From Nepenthes gracilis (lineage: Eukaryota > Streptophyta > Magnoliopsida > Caryophyllales > Nepenthaceae), in contig BSYO01000028.1 in the NCBI GenBank assembly GCA_033239525.1, positions 11,029,597-11,093,596 on the forward strand: a DNA stretch of 64,000 nucleotides, given 5' to 3'. Each line of letters opens with the position of its first letter. The first letter of the stretch is position 1. The position numbers and the translations under genes were made by a program. A model generated the notes under the pieces. The model did no database searches, was not told the DNA's origin, and saw only the letters and a program-made list of their open reading frames with translations. Below are positions 23,166-35,100 of this stretch, in pieces.

Positions 23166-24305
23166 TGATGGGTCCAATAACCCTGGGCCAATTGGCCAAG
23201 TCCGCAGCAAGCCCACAATCCAACTTCAAATTAAAAGTCCCACATTGCTTTTTGAGAAACAATACATCTGCAAACTCCACTATAAAAGCAAGCATCCTCA
23301 AGCATTGAAGGACAAGTTGGAGAAGCTCGAAAAAGCTCCATAAAACTCGGAAAATGGCATAGCCGTTGCTAGCCGATCTCCAATGAGAGCAAGCTGACAG
23401 TTAGGAGATCTTCGACTTTCCTCTCATCCAGGAGGCGCCTTGGCTCTCCGCCCGTCCGAGGCCCTCAGCCCTCTGTTGCCAGGAGGTCCTGGGCCCTCCT
23501 ATAGTCCGGAGGCCCTCCGCCGCCACCAGGCCCTCGGCCCTCTTACTGTCCAGAGGCCCTTAGTCCTCCATCCAGGAGGCACGGAGCTGTCCTCCTTTCA
23601 GGAGGCACGGAGGCCCACGGCCCTCCTACAATCCGGAGGCCCTTAGCCCTCCATCCAGGAGGCACAGAGGCCTTTGGCCCTTCGCCACCAGGAGGCCCTC
23701 AGCCCTCCTCTCGTCCGGAGGCCATCAACCCTTCGCCATCCGGAGGCCTCGGCCCTCACCGCCAACGAGAGGCCTTGACCCTCCGTCTTGGAGTCACTAT
23801 CCCTCTATCCCATAGCCAGGAGCTCGCAGTCCAAGAGTTAGTCCTCCGCTCAGGTAACAAGAATGTTTACTTACTAGTTCCATTTAGTCCTCCTTCTTAA
23901 AGTCGCCCTCCGTGGGCGCAATTATAAGCCGCCCCTCTGCGGGCGCACCTCCAAGCCGCCCTCCGCGGGCGCACCTATAAGCCGCCCCTTTGCCGGACGC
24001 ACTCCAAGTCACCCTCCGCGGGCATACAGGTAAGTCGCCCCTCTGCCGGGCGCATTCATGGAGCTCAAACTTCCAATCATACCCCTCTCACACTCCCCTC
24101 ATTCTCGCATCTTACGCATGCATTTCTCCGTTTATTGCGGAAGATATCTGACTTGAGCGTTGGAGTGTCATCGGGGGACAACCCCCCGTCGGCCTCTGAC
24201 CTCTTGTTTGTTGTTTGTGTTGTGCAGGTTCTTGGTCATCGGCGGAGGGAGACCCCGATCGAAATCAACCCGCGACGGAAGATTGGAAGGTTCCTAATCC
24301 GCATA
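23166..24305 (+). repeat. 5' LTR of the LARD-like element
   Basis: It contains a run of GGAGGCCCTCGGCCCTCC-type units (about 23430-23790, roughly 18-36 bp apart) and a second run of CGCCC(T)CCGCGGGCGCAC units (about 23895-24060, roughly 27 bp). The exact 3' end is uncertain by a few bases. Confidence 0.8.
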
Positions 24306-24610
24306 CAACAAAGGGACCCGGACGCAACATTGCGCCGTCATGAGAAAGCGTGACAAAAAGTCTAGCGTCTCCCCAACACTCAATCTCTTACGCAAAACAA
24401 ACACCGGTCGATACTTGTGCTCCGGTCGACGACGACTAAAGATATCACCTTCCATGGCGACAACCCCTCGTTGGGTAGCCATGCTAACCGTGATTGACGT
24501 CAAATGTGCTAGTGCCCAGCGCTTAGAAGAGCACTCTCTTCTTGCGCACCCATTAGAAGATATGACACTGGGGGCTTCACCGATCAACCCACTGGGGGCT
24601 TCGCCGATCG

Positions 24611-24760
24611 ACTCTCGCCACTAGATCTTCTCTGGCCTGTCGAAGCTCCTCGTCGCCAGATCTTCTCTGGCCTGTCGGAGCTCTCGTCACCAGATCTTAT
24701 CTGGCCTACTAGAGCTCCTGGCGCATCTTCTCCGGCACCTGCCGCGCGAGATATTCTCCT
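24611..24760. repeat. Tandem repeat of about 45 bp inside the LARD-like element
   Basis: About three to four imperfect copies of a unit around AGATCTTCTCTGGCCTGTCG followed by AGCTCCT. Weaker copies with TCTTCT and GCCG continue to about 24900. Confidence 0.7.
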
Positions 24761-25498
24761 GCACTGACTCATTCTGCCGCCAATCTTCTACGCTGTCAAA
24801 CTCCTCCGCTATATCTTCTTTGGCTGCCGAAATCTCGCCGCCATATCTTATCTCGCCAAGCTCCTTCTTCTCTAGCTTGCCCGAGATCTCTCTAGCCCTC
24901 TTTGGAGCTCTTCGCCAGACTCCTGCTCAACCCCACCTCGTAGCATTGCTCCGGTCGGTGGGCCGATCCCGGCGTAACGTGTTGCAAAAGACCACAGAAA
25001 AGTTATGGCAAAACATTGGGGGCTCGATGTTTTTCGACCCACCACCCATTGCACCGAAAAATATCATCCGGCCAAGTTGCCAGACTTGCAGGTCACCCGA
25101 GGCAGTGTCGGCCGACAATAAGACCCAAACCATTGGCGATAGGCTGGAAGGCGGTAAGATGCGCTACCCAACCAATGCGGCAAAGGACCGAATCCCACGA
25201 ACACGGGGACCATAGGCCGGCCCTACCCGCGCCCGATGACTCTCCGGCAGTGCACGCCGGCCCAGTGCACTCGGGCGGTGAGCGATTATAAGAACACCGC
25301 TCATGCACCAACGATGATTCCGCACGGAACACGGTTCACCCACTTGTGTACATTCATTCGCATGCTTGTTTTAATTTGGCAAAATAAAGAGTTTACTAAG
25401 CATATAGAATCCTAGGCTTTATGTGCATACATATGAATGCGTTTGCCTGGAGTTTACCCGACCTAGATTAAGTCGGGAGGGGTCTTCACCCTCTCGTT

Positions 25499-25752
25499 AA
25501 ACCCTAGTCATCTAGGTGGCCCCGAAAAGTGGTGCAACCTACGGTCATCCAGGTGGCCGATAAGCGGTCTTAAACCCTAGTCATCTAGGTGGCCCGTGAG
25601 CGGTGCGAAACCACGATCATCCGGGTGACCCATGAGCGGTGCAAACCTTGGTCATCCAAGTGGCCCTTGAGCGATCTGAAACCTAGTCATCTAGGTGGCC
25701 CATGAGCGATGCGAAACCACGGTCATCCGGTGGCCCATGAGCGGTCTAAAAA
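25499..25752. repeat. 36-bp minisatellite, about seven copies
   Basis: The unit is built on AAACC-TAGTCATC-AGGTGGCCC-TGAGCGGT. Copies begin near 25499, 25536, 25572, 25608, 25643, 25679 and 25713. Odd and even copies differ slightly (TAGTCATCTAGG against ACGGTCATCCGG). There are no spacers, so this is not a CRISPR. Confidence 0.8.
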
Positions 25753-26667
25753 CCTTAGGGGGCAATATGGCACACGCGACGACCTCCTTTAGATGGGTAA
25801 GTTCTTCTCCAACATTGGCTGCCTACGGCGCCACCGGTTTTTCAATCGCCTGATTAGCTTGAGGACTTAGCTCCTCCGACACCCGGCCAACCGGGTTGTT
25901 GGCCAGCCCCAAGACCCTCTCCATGAAGGGCCGGCGTGGTTATGCGGCAACGAGAGCGTTCCTTCTCTTCTTTGCTTTTTGTCGTACCACTGGGCAACGC
26001 CACTAGGCTTTTCTCACAAGCCACAACTACCGAGCAGGCTAACACACACAGTTGCCTAAAACACAGCTAGAAGGCCACTATGCCTTCAACAAAGCTAAAA
26101 CAACAACCTGACAACTCATTTGGCGGGCAGCCGGCTAGTGGCCGCCCAGTGACATCAACATACATAACAACAAGCTAGCAACGATAGTCTTAAAGCTTAG
26201 CTGGCAACCTCATCTTCTCAGCGAGACCAACCGGGCGTGTTCGTCGAAGATGACAAACCACGTCTCCTCGGGGCTCTGACTTCCCTTCACGGGAATGATC
26301 GGGATCCGCGCAAATTAACACCGGTAGCCACGACACTCAACTAGAAAGCAAAGCGGCATCCTCAAGGAGAGAGTCAAATTGAGATCCCGGTTTGGCATGA
26401 CATCGACCCGTTTTTCGAGAGTCAAAGGATCCCCCGTTTTACTAACCGAGGCTCCACAGGGGCTCCTCACTCTTAGACCCATTGGATGATTCTCCAATGG
26501 TAAGAGCCATTCAAGGAGCGCAAGGTGCATCCTGTTGCTACGGCTCGAACAATCCTATCTTAAGGCAAGTCACTTCCCGACCTCTCGAAGCCCGTCCTTA
26601 AGATCCGATCTTGAGCTTGAGATCTTCCCTCTGAGGTCTCACACGAGACTCGAAATGCTTTCAACGG

Positions 26668-27120
26668 ATCCGGTCAACAAAAATTTTTGACTTTAAATTG
26701 CTCTCCCGATTTGAGCACTTTGAAGAACAAAGATTTCCGCTCAGAAATTTGAGCACTTCACCGAAACTTTTCCGATAACAAAGATTTTCGGCTTAGAACT
26801 ACTCTCCTGTTTAGCACTTCACCGGGACAACTTTTCCGGTCGATTTTAGATTTGAGCACTTGTTTTTCGCCAACAAAGATTTTCGCCTCAAGCCCACTCT
26901 CCGGTTTGAGCACTTCACCGGTCACTTTTCATCCAACAAAGATTTTCGCCTCAATCTGCTCTTGGTTTGAGTACTCGCCGATCAACTTTTTCCGAAACAA
27001 AGATTTTTGGCTTCAATCTCTCCGTTTGAGCACTTTGGTTACAGTCACGGTCACCAACTAGACTTTTTGACTCTACACTGCTCTCCGAATTTGAGCGCAT
27101 TGGTCAACAAAATCCAATAA
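26668..27120. repeat. Imperfect tandem repeat of about 60 bp, roughly seven copies
   Basis: Each unit has AACAAAGATTTTCG, then CTCTCCGGTTTGAGCACTT, then CACCGG and CTTTTCC. Copies are diverged and differ in length. The array lies shortly before the right LTR, in the position where pol would be in a coding element. Confidence 0.75.
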
Positions 27121-27508
27121 CCATATTTACGCTCTATTTCGCTCTCAAGTCAAGTGATGTGGTCAATTGGTCAACCATCAACTTTCCTTCTTTCTCCAGG
27201 CCAAACTTTGGTCAATGAATCCAAGTCGAGGGGACAATTGACCCGGGATCTCCGTAACCAAAGGGGAGACACGTTATGTCGACCGCCAGGCTAGTGCCCA
27301 CCTGAAGACACCCCTCATCTTTCTCCCGGTCACATCAGACCGAATGTTTGCAGTACTCCGGAATTTTGGTCAACAATTCAGTACGACCCGGTGCGGTGTA
27401 TTAAAAACTGGTCAACGATTAGGTCAAACTCTCCTTCACGTTTTTACAAATTCCCATGAGATCCTCAAAATTCCCATCATGGACATTCTAACCACCAGCA
27501 TGGGGGCT

Positions 27509-28462
27509 TGATGGGTCCAATAACCTGGGCCAATTGGCTTGTTCGCAGAAGCCCACAATCCATTCAAATTAAAAGTCCCACATTGATTTTTGAGAAACAA
27601 TACATCTCGTCCACTTGGATCTTTGAAGGACAAATTAGAGAAGCTAAAAAAACTCCAGAAAAATGGCATATTTTAATCTCCATGAGAGCAAGTTGTGTCT
27701 GACTCTCCTCTCATCCAGAGGCCCCTTGGCTTTCCTGTTGCATTTGTTGCCCGGGAGGTCACATAGTCCGAGGCCCTCCGCGCCGCCACTCGAAAAGGCC
27801 CTAGTCCTCCATCCAGAGGCGGATCAGGCACGGAGGCCCACGGCCCTCTTACAATCCGGAGGCCCTTAGCCCTCCATCCAGAGGCACGTTTGGCCCTTCG
27901 CCACCGGAGGCCCTCGGCCTCCTCTCGTCCGGAGGCCATCAACCCTTCGCCATCCGGAGGCCTCGGCCCTGTTTGAACCCTCCGTCTTGGAGTCACTATC
28001 CCTCTATCCATAGCCGAGGAGCTCGCAAAGAGTTAGTCCTCCGCTCAAACAAGAATGTTTACTTACTAGTTCCATTTAGTCCTCCTTCTTAAAGTCGCCC
28101 TCCGTGGGCGCAAATAGCGCCCCTCGGGCGCACCTCCAACCGCCCTCCACGGCGCACCTCCCATCCGCGGGCGCACCTATAAAAACCCGGCGCACCTGTC
28201 GCGGCGCACTTTTACCGCCCCTCGGCGCACCTATAAGCGCCTTTGTCGGGCGCATACGGGTAAGTTTAAACCAATCACATCCCTCTCACACTCCCCGTCA
28301 TTCATTTAGTAAATTCCTCTATTTATCATTTATCCGCTAGTCAATAACCCTCATCGGCCTCCGAGCTCTTGTTTGTTGTTTGTGTTGTGCGGGTTCTTGA
28401 TTATCGGCGGAGACATATCCAAATCAACCCGATGGAAGATTGGAAGGTTTAATCCGTCATCA
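27509..28462 (+). repeat. 3' LTR of the LARD-like element
   Basis: Aligned with the left LTR by eye, it shows many deletions of 1-20 bp spread along its length, and an array of GGCGCACCT units (about 28106-28260) with a different copy number. Confidence 0.8.
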
Positions 28463-29171
28463 ATGTTAATAAATCTTGTCGATCCCATCTATAAAAAACC
28501 TGTATTTTTACAGTTTTACATAATTTAAACCAAACAAATTACATTTAGTAAAGTTCTATAGTTTTGCTAGTCACAAATTAGGCTATTATTTGCCTAGTTA
28601 TGTTGGTTAGCCAAGTTTGATTTTCTGTTGCCGTATTCAATATTTTTCACTGATAATTATTCTTGAATTAATTAAAGTTGCACTATTTATTGATTTTTAT
28701 ACTTATATAATTTAACACCACTTTATTATGTTTAATGAAACAATGATTTGTTATTACATCTGGGACTATATTGAAGCCCATCTTATCATCAATATCATTT
28801 GGCTTCTTCCTTTTGCCATTTTGAAATTTGAAGAATTGAGTAATATGTAAATTTATTATGAATGGTTAATAAACAAAAAAATAGAAAGTTAATATAATAT
28901 TATATTAAGTATTTTTACTTTTTACAATATCTATTTAAAGATTTTGGTAAAATAGTCTTATAATTTCGGAGGAAGGGATGCTTCCTCGTAAAGAGGGCAG
29001 AAGTGATCAGGTATGGAAACTTTTACCAAAAACACAGGTATCCTCTAATGCTTTCTCACTATTTTTGTTATAGTTTTCTGGGCTCTGCTCATACCCTTCG
29101 TCTCTGCTATGTCTCTGAAGTAAAAAGTTAGGAACTTTTAGTACCTCCTCACTCATGGTCAGACCACTCAG
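28463..29171. other. AT-rich upstream region of the RAB3GAP2-like gene
   Basis: No transposon borders or ORFs are seen here. The last 200 bases before the ATG are more balanced in base content and probably hold the transcription start. No TATA box could be assigned with confidence. Confidence 0.4.
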
Positions 29172-32100
29172 ATGGCAAGACGAACCCACACTACCGAGCT
29201 AGGCTGCATAGCCTGCGACGATCTATCCGAATTGGGTGCTGGCAAAGAAGGGTGGCTCGTCGATAACCCGAACCTCCTCTGCGCACTGGACCATCAATCT
29301 CTGGCGTTAGCCAATAAATCCCTAATACTGCTGCTCGGATGGTCGAATGACCCATTCGATTCTCGGGTTAAGATCCGACCCAATTTGTCCCCAATCGATG
29401 CCGAGTACATCACCGCCATCGAGTGGCTTGTTTTTGACGATCTACGAGTCCTTGCGGTCGGGACTTCTAGTGGGTGTTTGATGATTTATTCATTGGACGG
29501 CGATTTGATCCATAAGCAGGTAATTCGTATTCTTTTCTTTCTTTGCCGTTTCGGTATGGAATTTATTGATTAGAAGACATGGGAGAAGGATTTTATGTTT
29601 GCGCCAGGAAATTTTGGTTGTTTGGATTGGAAAGTAGTTGACCATGATGTAATTGTTTTGCGTTTCATGCGATTACTTGGTCTCATTGATTAATTCTATT
29701 TTTGATAGGAAAAGGAGAGAGAACTTCAAGATGTGAATGTATTTGGTGTATTTTTGGGTGCTCTGGAATTAGAGCGGGTATTTTTGTTGGTTCTCTTTGA
29801 ATAGTTTCTCGATCCATGAACATGACTCTCCCTGTCATGGAGGCATTTCGTGTTAATAGAGTTGTTCGTTTGATTGTTTAGAAAAATTGGGCTAGTTTGC
29901 TCCCGCTAAATTCATCAAGCTTGACTACGTTTTGTCCCGAATAATTGAAAATCATTCAATTTAGAGATTTTTCATTTCTAGCAAATTCATCATTTGCCTG
30001 GAAACCAACTAGTGCTGAAATGAAGAGAGAAAAAATTTAGAAATTGTTGCTCCTTTAATTGTGTGGGAATAGTTAAAAGCCTATTGATTGGAGGCAAACA
30101 CTTAAACCATAGCATGGGTGGATTAGACAAGGATGGTAGGGCTGTGCTTATTAGAGAGAGGTATTAAGTGGGATACTGGGGGCTGCCATTTCTTTTGTAG
30201 TGGCATGCTGGATTTGTGAGTCTCTGGCTACTGGTGCAGAGGACATCGATTATTCTATGCCTTTTGGCAATTGATGAGTTTGGATTCAATCTTGTTTCAA
30301 TATTGTAGGTAATTATTTTTTTGATTTTGGGTTTAGCTATCTGCATTTTTTGTGCATGGTCGTTTGATGGCTTATTAGGTTTCATTCACCTGGAGATTGA
30401 AGCTTTCCCACAAACTTAGGCTATGATTTGGTTCAGAAATAGTTTTAGTGTTGGGCAAAATTTGTTGAATATCTTAAATCTCCTCTTTGTTCAATATCAC
30501 TGATAATAATGGAAATAGGATTTTCCTTTGGATGGTTGTTTCCAAGGCATGTTTGGGCTAGAAGAGGAGAAGAATTAGGCACACATCCTTCTGTGCAAAA
30601 GTGCATGTCAGTTTTTTGCCCAGGATCTTAGGGTTTATTTGGATTTGAGACCTATTCTTATGTTGGCCAGGCCTACATTTGAAGAGGGCTTGGAGGTTTG
30701 GTGTTGGGATGACTGTTTAATTAGTTGTGATTTTAGCATTTGGCTTGCTCTTGTATTCTTTCCTATTTTAGACTAGTTAGCTTGGATTTTTCCATTGGTG
30801 GGGGTAGAAGAGGACTTTTGGTGGTGATTTTTATGGCAGTTTAAAGACCTTGTAGTAGTGTGTTTAGGGAATTTTTGTATTTTGTACTTCTAAGGTGATA
30901 TATAAGCTCATTTTGGAATGTATTCTTGATATTGGGATGTGTGTGATTATGTATAAATATCGTGATGGTGTTGTAGAAATCCTGGGATGACACATAAGCT
31001 GATAATGAATTGTTAGTGCAGCATCATTATCTGTTAATTTGAGAGTATGTTGTGTACTATGTCTTGCATTGTGACATCTGTTTTGACCCAAGAAGAAATT
31101 CTGGATTATCACAAGGGATTGAATCGTGTTGATAGTGAAAGAGGGGTTTTTAAAAATAATATATTTTTAACTATTTACGTTGAAAACTATTTACCAAAGT
31201 AGTGTGTTTTGTACCATGTCAGCTACACTCAGGGTTTGGGAGCCTGAAATTAATCTCAGGAGGTGAAGCCCCAAGATTATGTATGGATTATGATCCAGTA
31301 TTCACATCGAATGTCAAGGTTAGGATAGGAAATTTTTTTCAAGACAGAAAGAGAGCTAACTTCATCAATTTTCACACTGAAACTGGCTTAAGTGGCTCCC
31401 CTTTCTTGTCAGTGAAGCTCACTTCTCTTTCCCCACCTCTTTGTCATTCACTGCCCCTGAGGCATATGCTGCTGCTGCACACGCAGCTCAGCTGATTCCT
31501 GGCTGAATGCCAAATGCCTCTTCACATAGCTACTGGCTAAATCCACTCAAGCAGAAGAAGACAGACTTTTCTTATTTTTCACAATGTGAACTGTGTAAGG
31601 TAATACTCCTTCCTTCAAACTCTCTTTCTCTCTCTTCAAAAAAACTGCCTTTAAAAATAAGGCAAGATCGTGATTCAAAGTGCATCTTACTACCCTAACC
31701 CCAAAATACGATGTGAATATTTGGATGATGATGCATATATAAAGTAGGGGTTTTGCCTCTCAAGATCAATTTTAGGTTCCCACACCCTGGGGTTTTAGCT
31801 GATGTCACAGAAAGTACCCTACTTTGATAAATATTTTCAACATGCACTGTTTAGTAAATAGTTTGAAAATATGTTATTTAGAAAAAAACCGTGAAAGAGA
31901 GGAAATATGAGGGAGAGTGAACAAGGAGATGAGAACTTAATAAAAGAAGGGAATGACAGAGAGACAAAGTAGGAAGAAGTCTGCAAACTCATGTTATCAA
32001 TCAGCATACTCTCTTACATTCATTTTCAGCATTTGGAAGGCTTGAATACAAGACAACTACTTCTTGGATTTGCTTTATATCTGTTGTTTCCTTTAACTAA

Positions 32101-35100
32101 CTCTTTATAGTTCTAACCATCTAACTCCTCTTCTTAACTGATTCAACAACATCAGATTCTTTATATTCTTGCTAATCTGTATTGATGATGTAGTGATTGT
32201 CATAGATCATGACAATTATCCCTGTAATGCCCGGTAATTAATTTATTTTAATGTTATCAGTTTATTTTAAATCAATTTGGAAATAGTTGTATAATAAACA
32301 TTTGAAAAAAATTTTAGTGTGGAAGCAGGATTGGCTCCTGATGTGCTCTTGACCCATATTCATATGTGTTTTAGGCAAAATTTGTGCGCTAGAGGAGCAC
32401 CTCTGGGGTGCTCGTGTGTGTTTTGAGCAGATTAAGTGGCGTTTGAGGAGCACTCCTGCAGCGCTCGTATGCAATTTTGGCAAATTACTCGTGCTTGAGT
32501 CACGCCTGATGTGGCACTCATTCGCTATTAAGGGTTCGAGCGGCGCCTGATGCGTCTTTGATCGGCATCTGTGCGCCAATTCATTTATATAAGCCGCACT
32601 GACACTATTTTGGATATTTTTTGTGGGAAAGGAGAGAGAAAGAAGAGAGAGGAAGGGGAGAAAGGCAATTTTGAAACGATATTTTGTTAGATCTGTTAGA
32701 TTTAAAGGTTAAGGCAAGTATTTCTAAACTCGATCTTTGGTCTATTTCAATTTTCCTCTACTTTTGTTTACGTTTGGTGGTTTATCATACATGCATGCGA
32801 TCTTTTACTTCTTTCACTTTAAATACGTGTGCATGCATATAGTTTTACTGATTGTTTTAATGTTTTATTTTGGTTTGGCCAAATATTTGAGGAGTTTGTT
32901 TGTTTTGTACAAAATGAGTAAATATTTTAAAATATTGTGCTTATATATGAATTATTTATAAAGAAAAAGTCATGAAAGTTTGCATTTGGGCCTTGTATAT
33001 GATATTCCATGCATGCACTTTGGTTTGGATTTTATTTTATTATTTGTTTTGATATTTGTATTTTCCTATAGGATGAAAAATTTTATATTTGTACTTTTCC
33101 AAAGTGAAATTTTTATACTTTTCTGACACGGAGGAAAAGTTTTGGACTTTATTATAGAGTCCTCCGATTCAGTATTTTTGTTGAGAACCATTGTAAGAAT
33201 TGATCCTAACTAATATATTTGGACGTCTTAGTATATTCAGACAAATTTGAAAATTGCACCCATCATCCATAGGCGGTAAAAGAAAGTGGCGTTTGACATC
33301 GTCTATAGGGAGAAGTATGTAGATCACCCACCTATGGATCTAAATAGTAGTGATTTGGATTAAGATTATTGGGAGTATAAGTAACCCTTTCTTAAGGTTA
33401 GCATTTTGGTTCTTGGTTTTCAAATTTGGCATGTTTTGGATTTTTGATATTTTTCCTACATTTAATTTGACATTTGAGACGTTTGATCTTTGAGGTTTGT
33501 AGGATTTGATTGATACTCGGATTTACCCGATTTTGGTATTTGAATTTTGGATTTCGAGATTTTGGATAATTTCATACATTTGGACTATATGACATCTGTA
33601 TGCATATTACGAGTTTTGCGAGGAATGTTGTTGCTTGTGAGGTCTCGATCTTGTTTATTGTTAATAACATTGGAAAGTTTCATCTCTTGGAAAGTTTGCT
33701 AGGAGATCACATTGGAAAACTTTGTAGTTGGTATTTGACATAGTTGGATATTTGACATGTTGCAGCTTTGATTTGTATCGGATTTTCATACATGTTTTAT
33801 TATTTTCGCTTCTTTATTCTGATTTATGGACATGTTTATTTCATTATATATATACTGATACTTGTTGAGCATTCGGCTTATGATTTTGCTATTTCTAATC
33901 CTTTTCAGATTAGGGGCTATGGATTGCTTGCAGGAAATTTGGATGAGGATTTTGCTATTTGGGTGTATCCCTTTACGGCTAGGGATATAATTCGGAGTTA
34001 TAAATTATTATTATTATTATTTATTACCTGCTTTTGGTTTGGGTCATGTCAACCCCTAAGTCAAATCATCCTTTTTGTTGAGGATGGAAATAAACAATAG
34101 AAGGTTGCTGCTTAAAGTGACATATCTATAACAGATTGCAGCAATTGTAGCCGTTTTTATGCTGTTGAGGCAGTTCTAATGCTTCTGTTGTGCTGAAATA
34201 AGGCCATGATTGCTTATCTTAGAATGCATGATAGAATAAAATAGCAGCAACTTCTGAAAGTGTTTGGCATGACAAGAATTAGTTTGTTGACTTTGTGAGA
34301 ACCATTGGTCATCTCATGAGAGGAACCCTTGTTGATGAAGAATCTTCCCTTGAGTTTGAAATGCAAACTGAAGAGGAAGACCAATGTCATAGTGGTGTAT
34401 GCCAATGAAATGATCTAGGGATTGTTGAAATGCCAAGCATCAATAGGTTTATCACTGGCTTCTTGCATGGCTTTTGTTTTTTCCAAGGATTGTCATGCAT
34501 TTGGTTCTTGTTGTCTTTGAATTGTTGGAATTGATTTGAGAGCAACAAGAAGCACTGCATTCAGTTCTTCCTTAGCAATATCATCATCATCATCATCACT
34601 TCAAAATCTAAATCACTAGATTTTATTGGATCATCTAAACAAGCATTTTCAAGATCCATAATAGAGTCTAACAATTCATATTGATTAGAGCAAAAATGGG
34701 AACCATCGGTCAAAATCATTATTATCACTAGTGTTACGACATTTGATTCCACCTTGTCCTTAACGTCTTCTGTATCATCATGAGGAAGATTTTGACTGTT
34801 CCAAGGAGGAGCATAGAATTGGATATTCATTCAGCGACAAAGACTATAAATGTGTCTTCCATACATTAGGTTCCTAGCTTGGTGTGCCTAGAACTAAGCG
34901 ATAGTGGATGAAGAGTTGTTGAATATTGTGTAATAACAATGTTTTCAACAAAAACAGAAGGATCAAAAACTTGGTGTAGGATATCTATGGTTATGGGCTA
35001 AGATAAATCATGTGTCTCAACCAAATGAACTCTAGTGAATGTGTTTATTATATCCATGATAGCCTTAAACTAGTTGTCAATGGATTGTAGGATGAGATGG

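Larger units (their letters stand above)
23166..28462 (+). mobile_element. Non-coding LTR retroelement (LARD-like) rich in minisatellites
   Basis: Direct terminal repeats begin TGATGGGTCCAATAACC at 23166 and 27509 and end near 24303-24310 and 28459-28462. The purine-rich CATGGGGGCT precedes the right copy, as expected of a polypurine tract. The interior of about 3.2 kb has no gag or pol homology in any frame. It is built of several tandem repeat families, given separately. The left LTR is about 1.14 kb, and the right one about 0.95 kb with many short deletions. A clean target duplication was not found: CTAAT precedes the left LTR, and the right flank depends on where the LTR is cut. No standard tRNA primer site was recognised. 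I call it a large retrotransposon derivative. Confidence 0.78.

Noticed and set aside
24820..25215. 131- and 94-codon frames inside the LARD-like element
   Set aside because: They have no gag or pol motif, overlap with tandem repeats and have many equal-sized frames on the other strand.
25499..25752. CRISPR-like regular repeats (also 63603-64000)
   Set aside because: Units are contiguous with no unique spacers, and the context is a plant retroelement. They are minisatellites.
23161..28467. CTAAT as a target duplication of the LARD-like element
   Set aside because: The right flank reads TCAAT or ATGTT depending on the LTR end chosen. Neither matches exactly, so no duplication is claimed.
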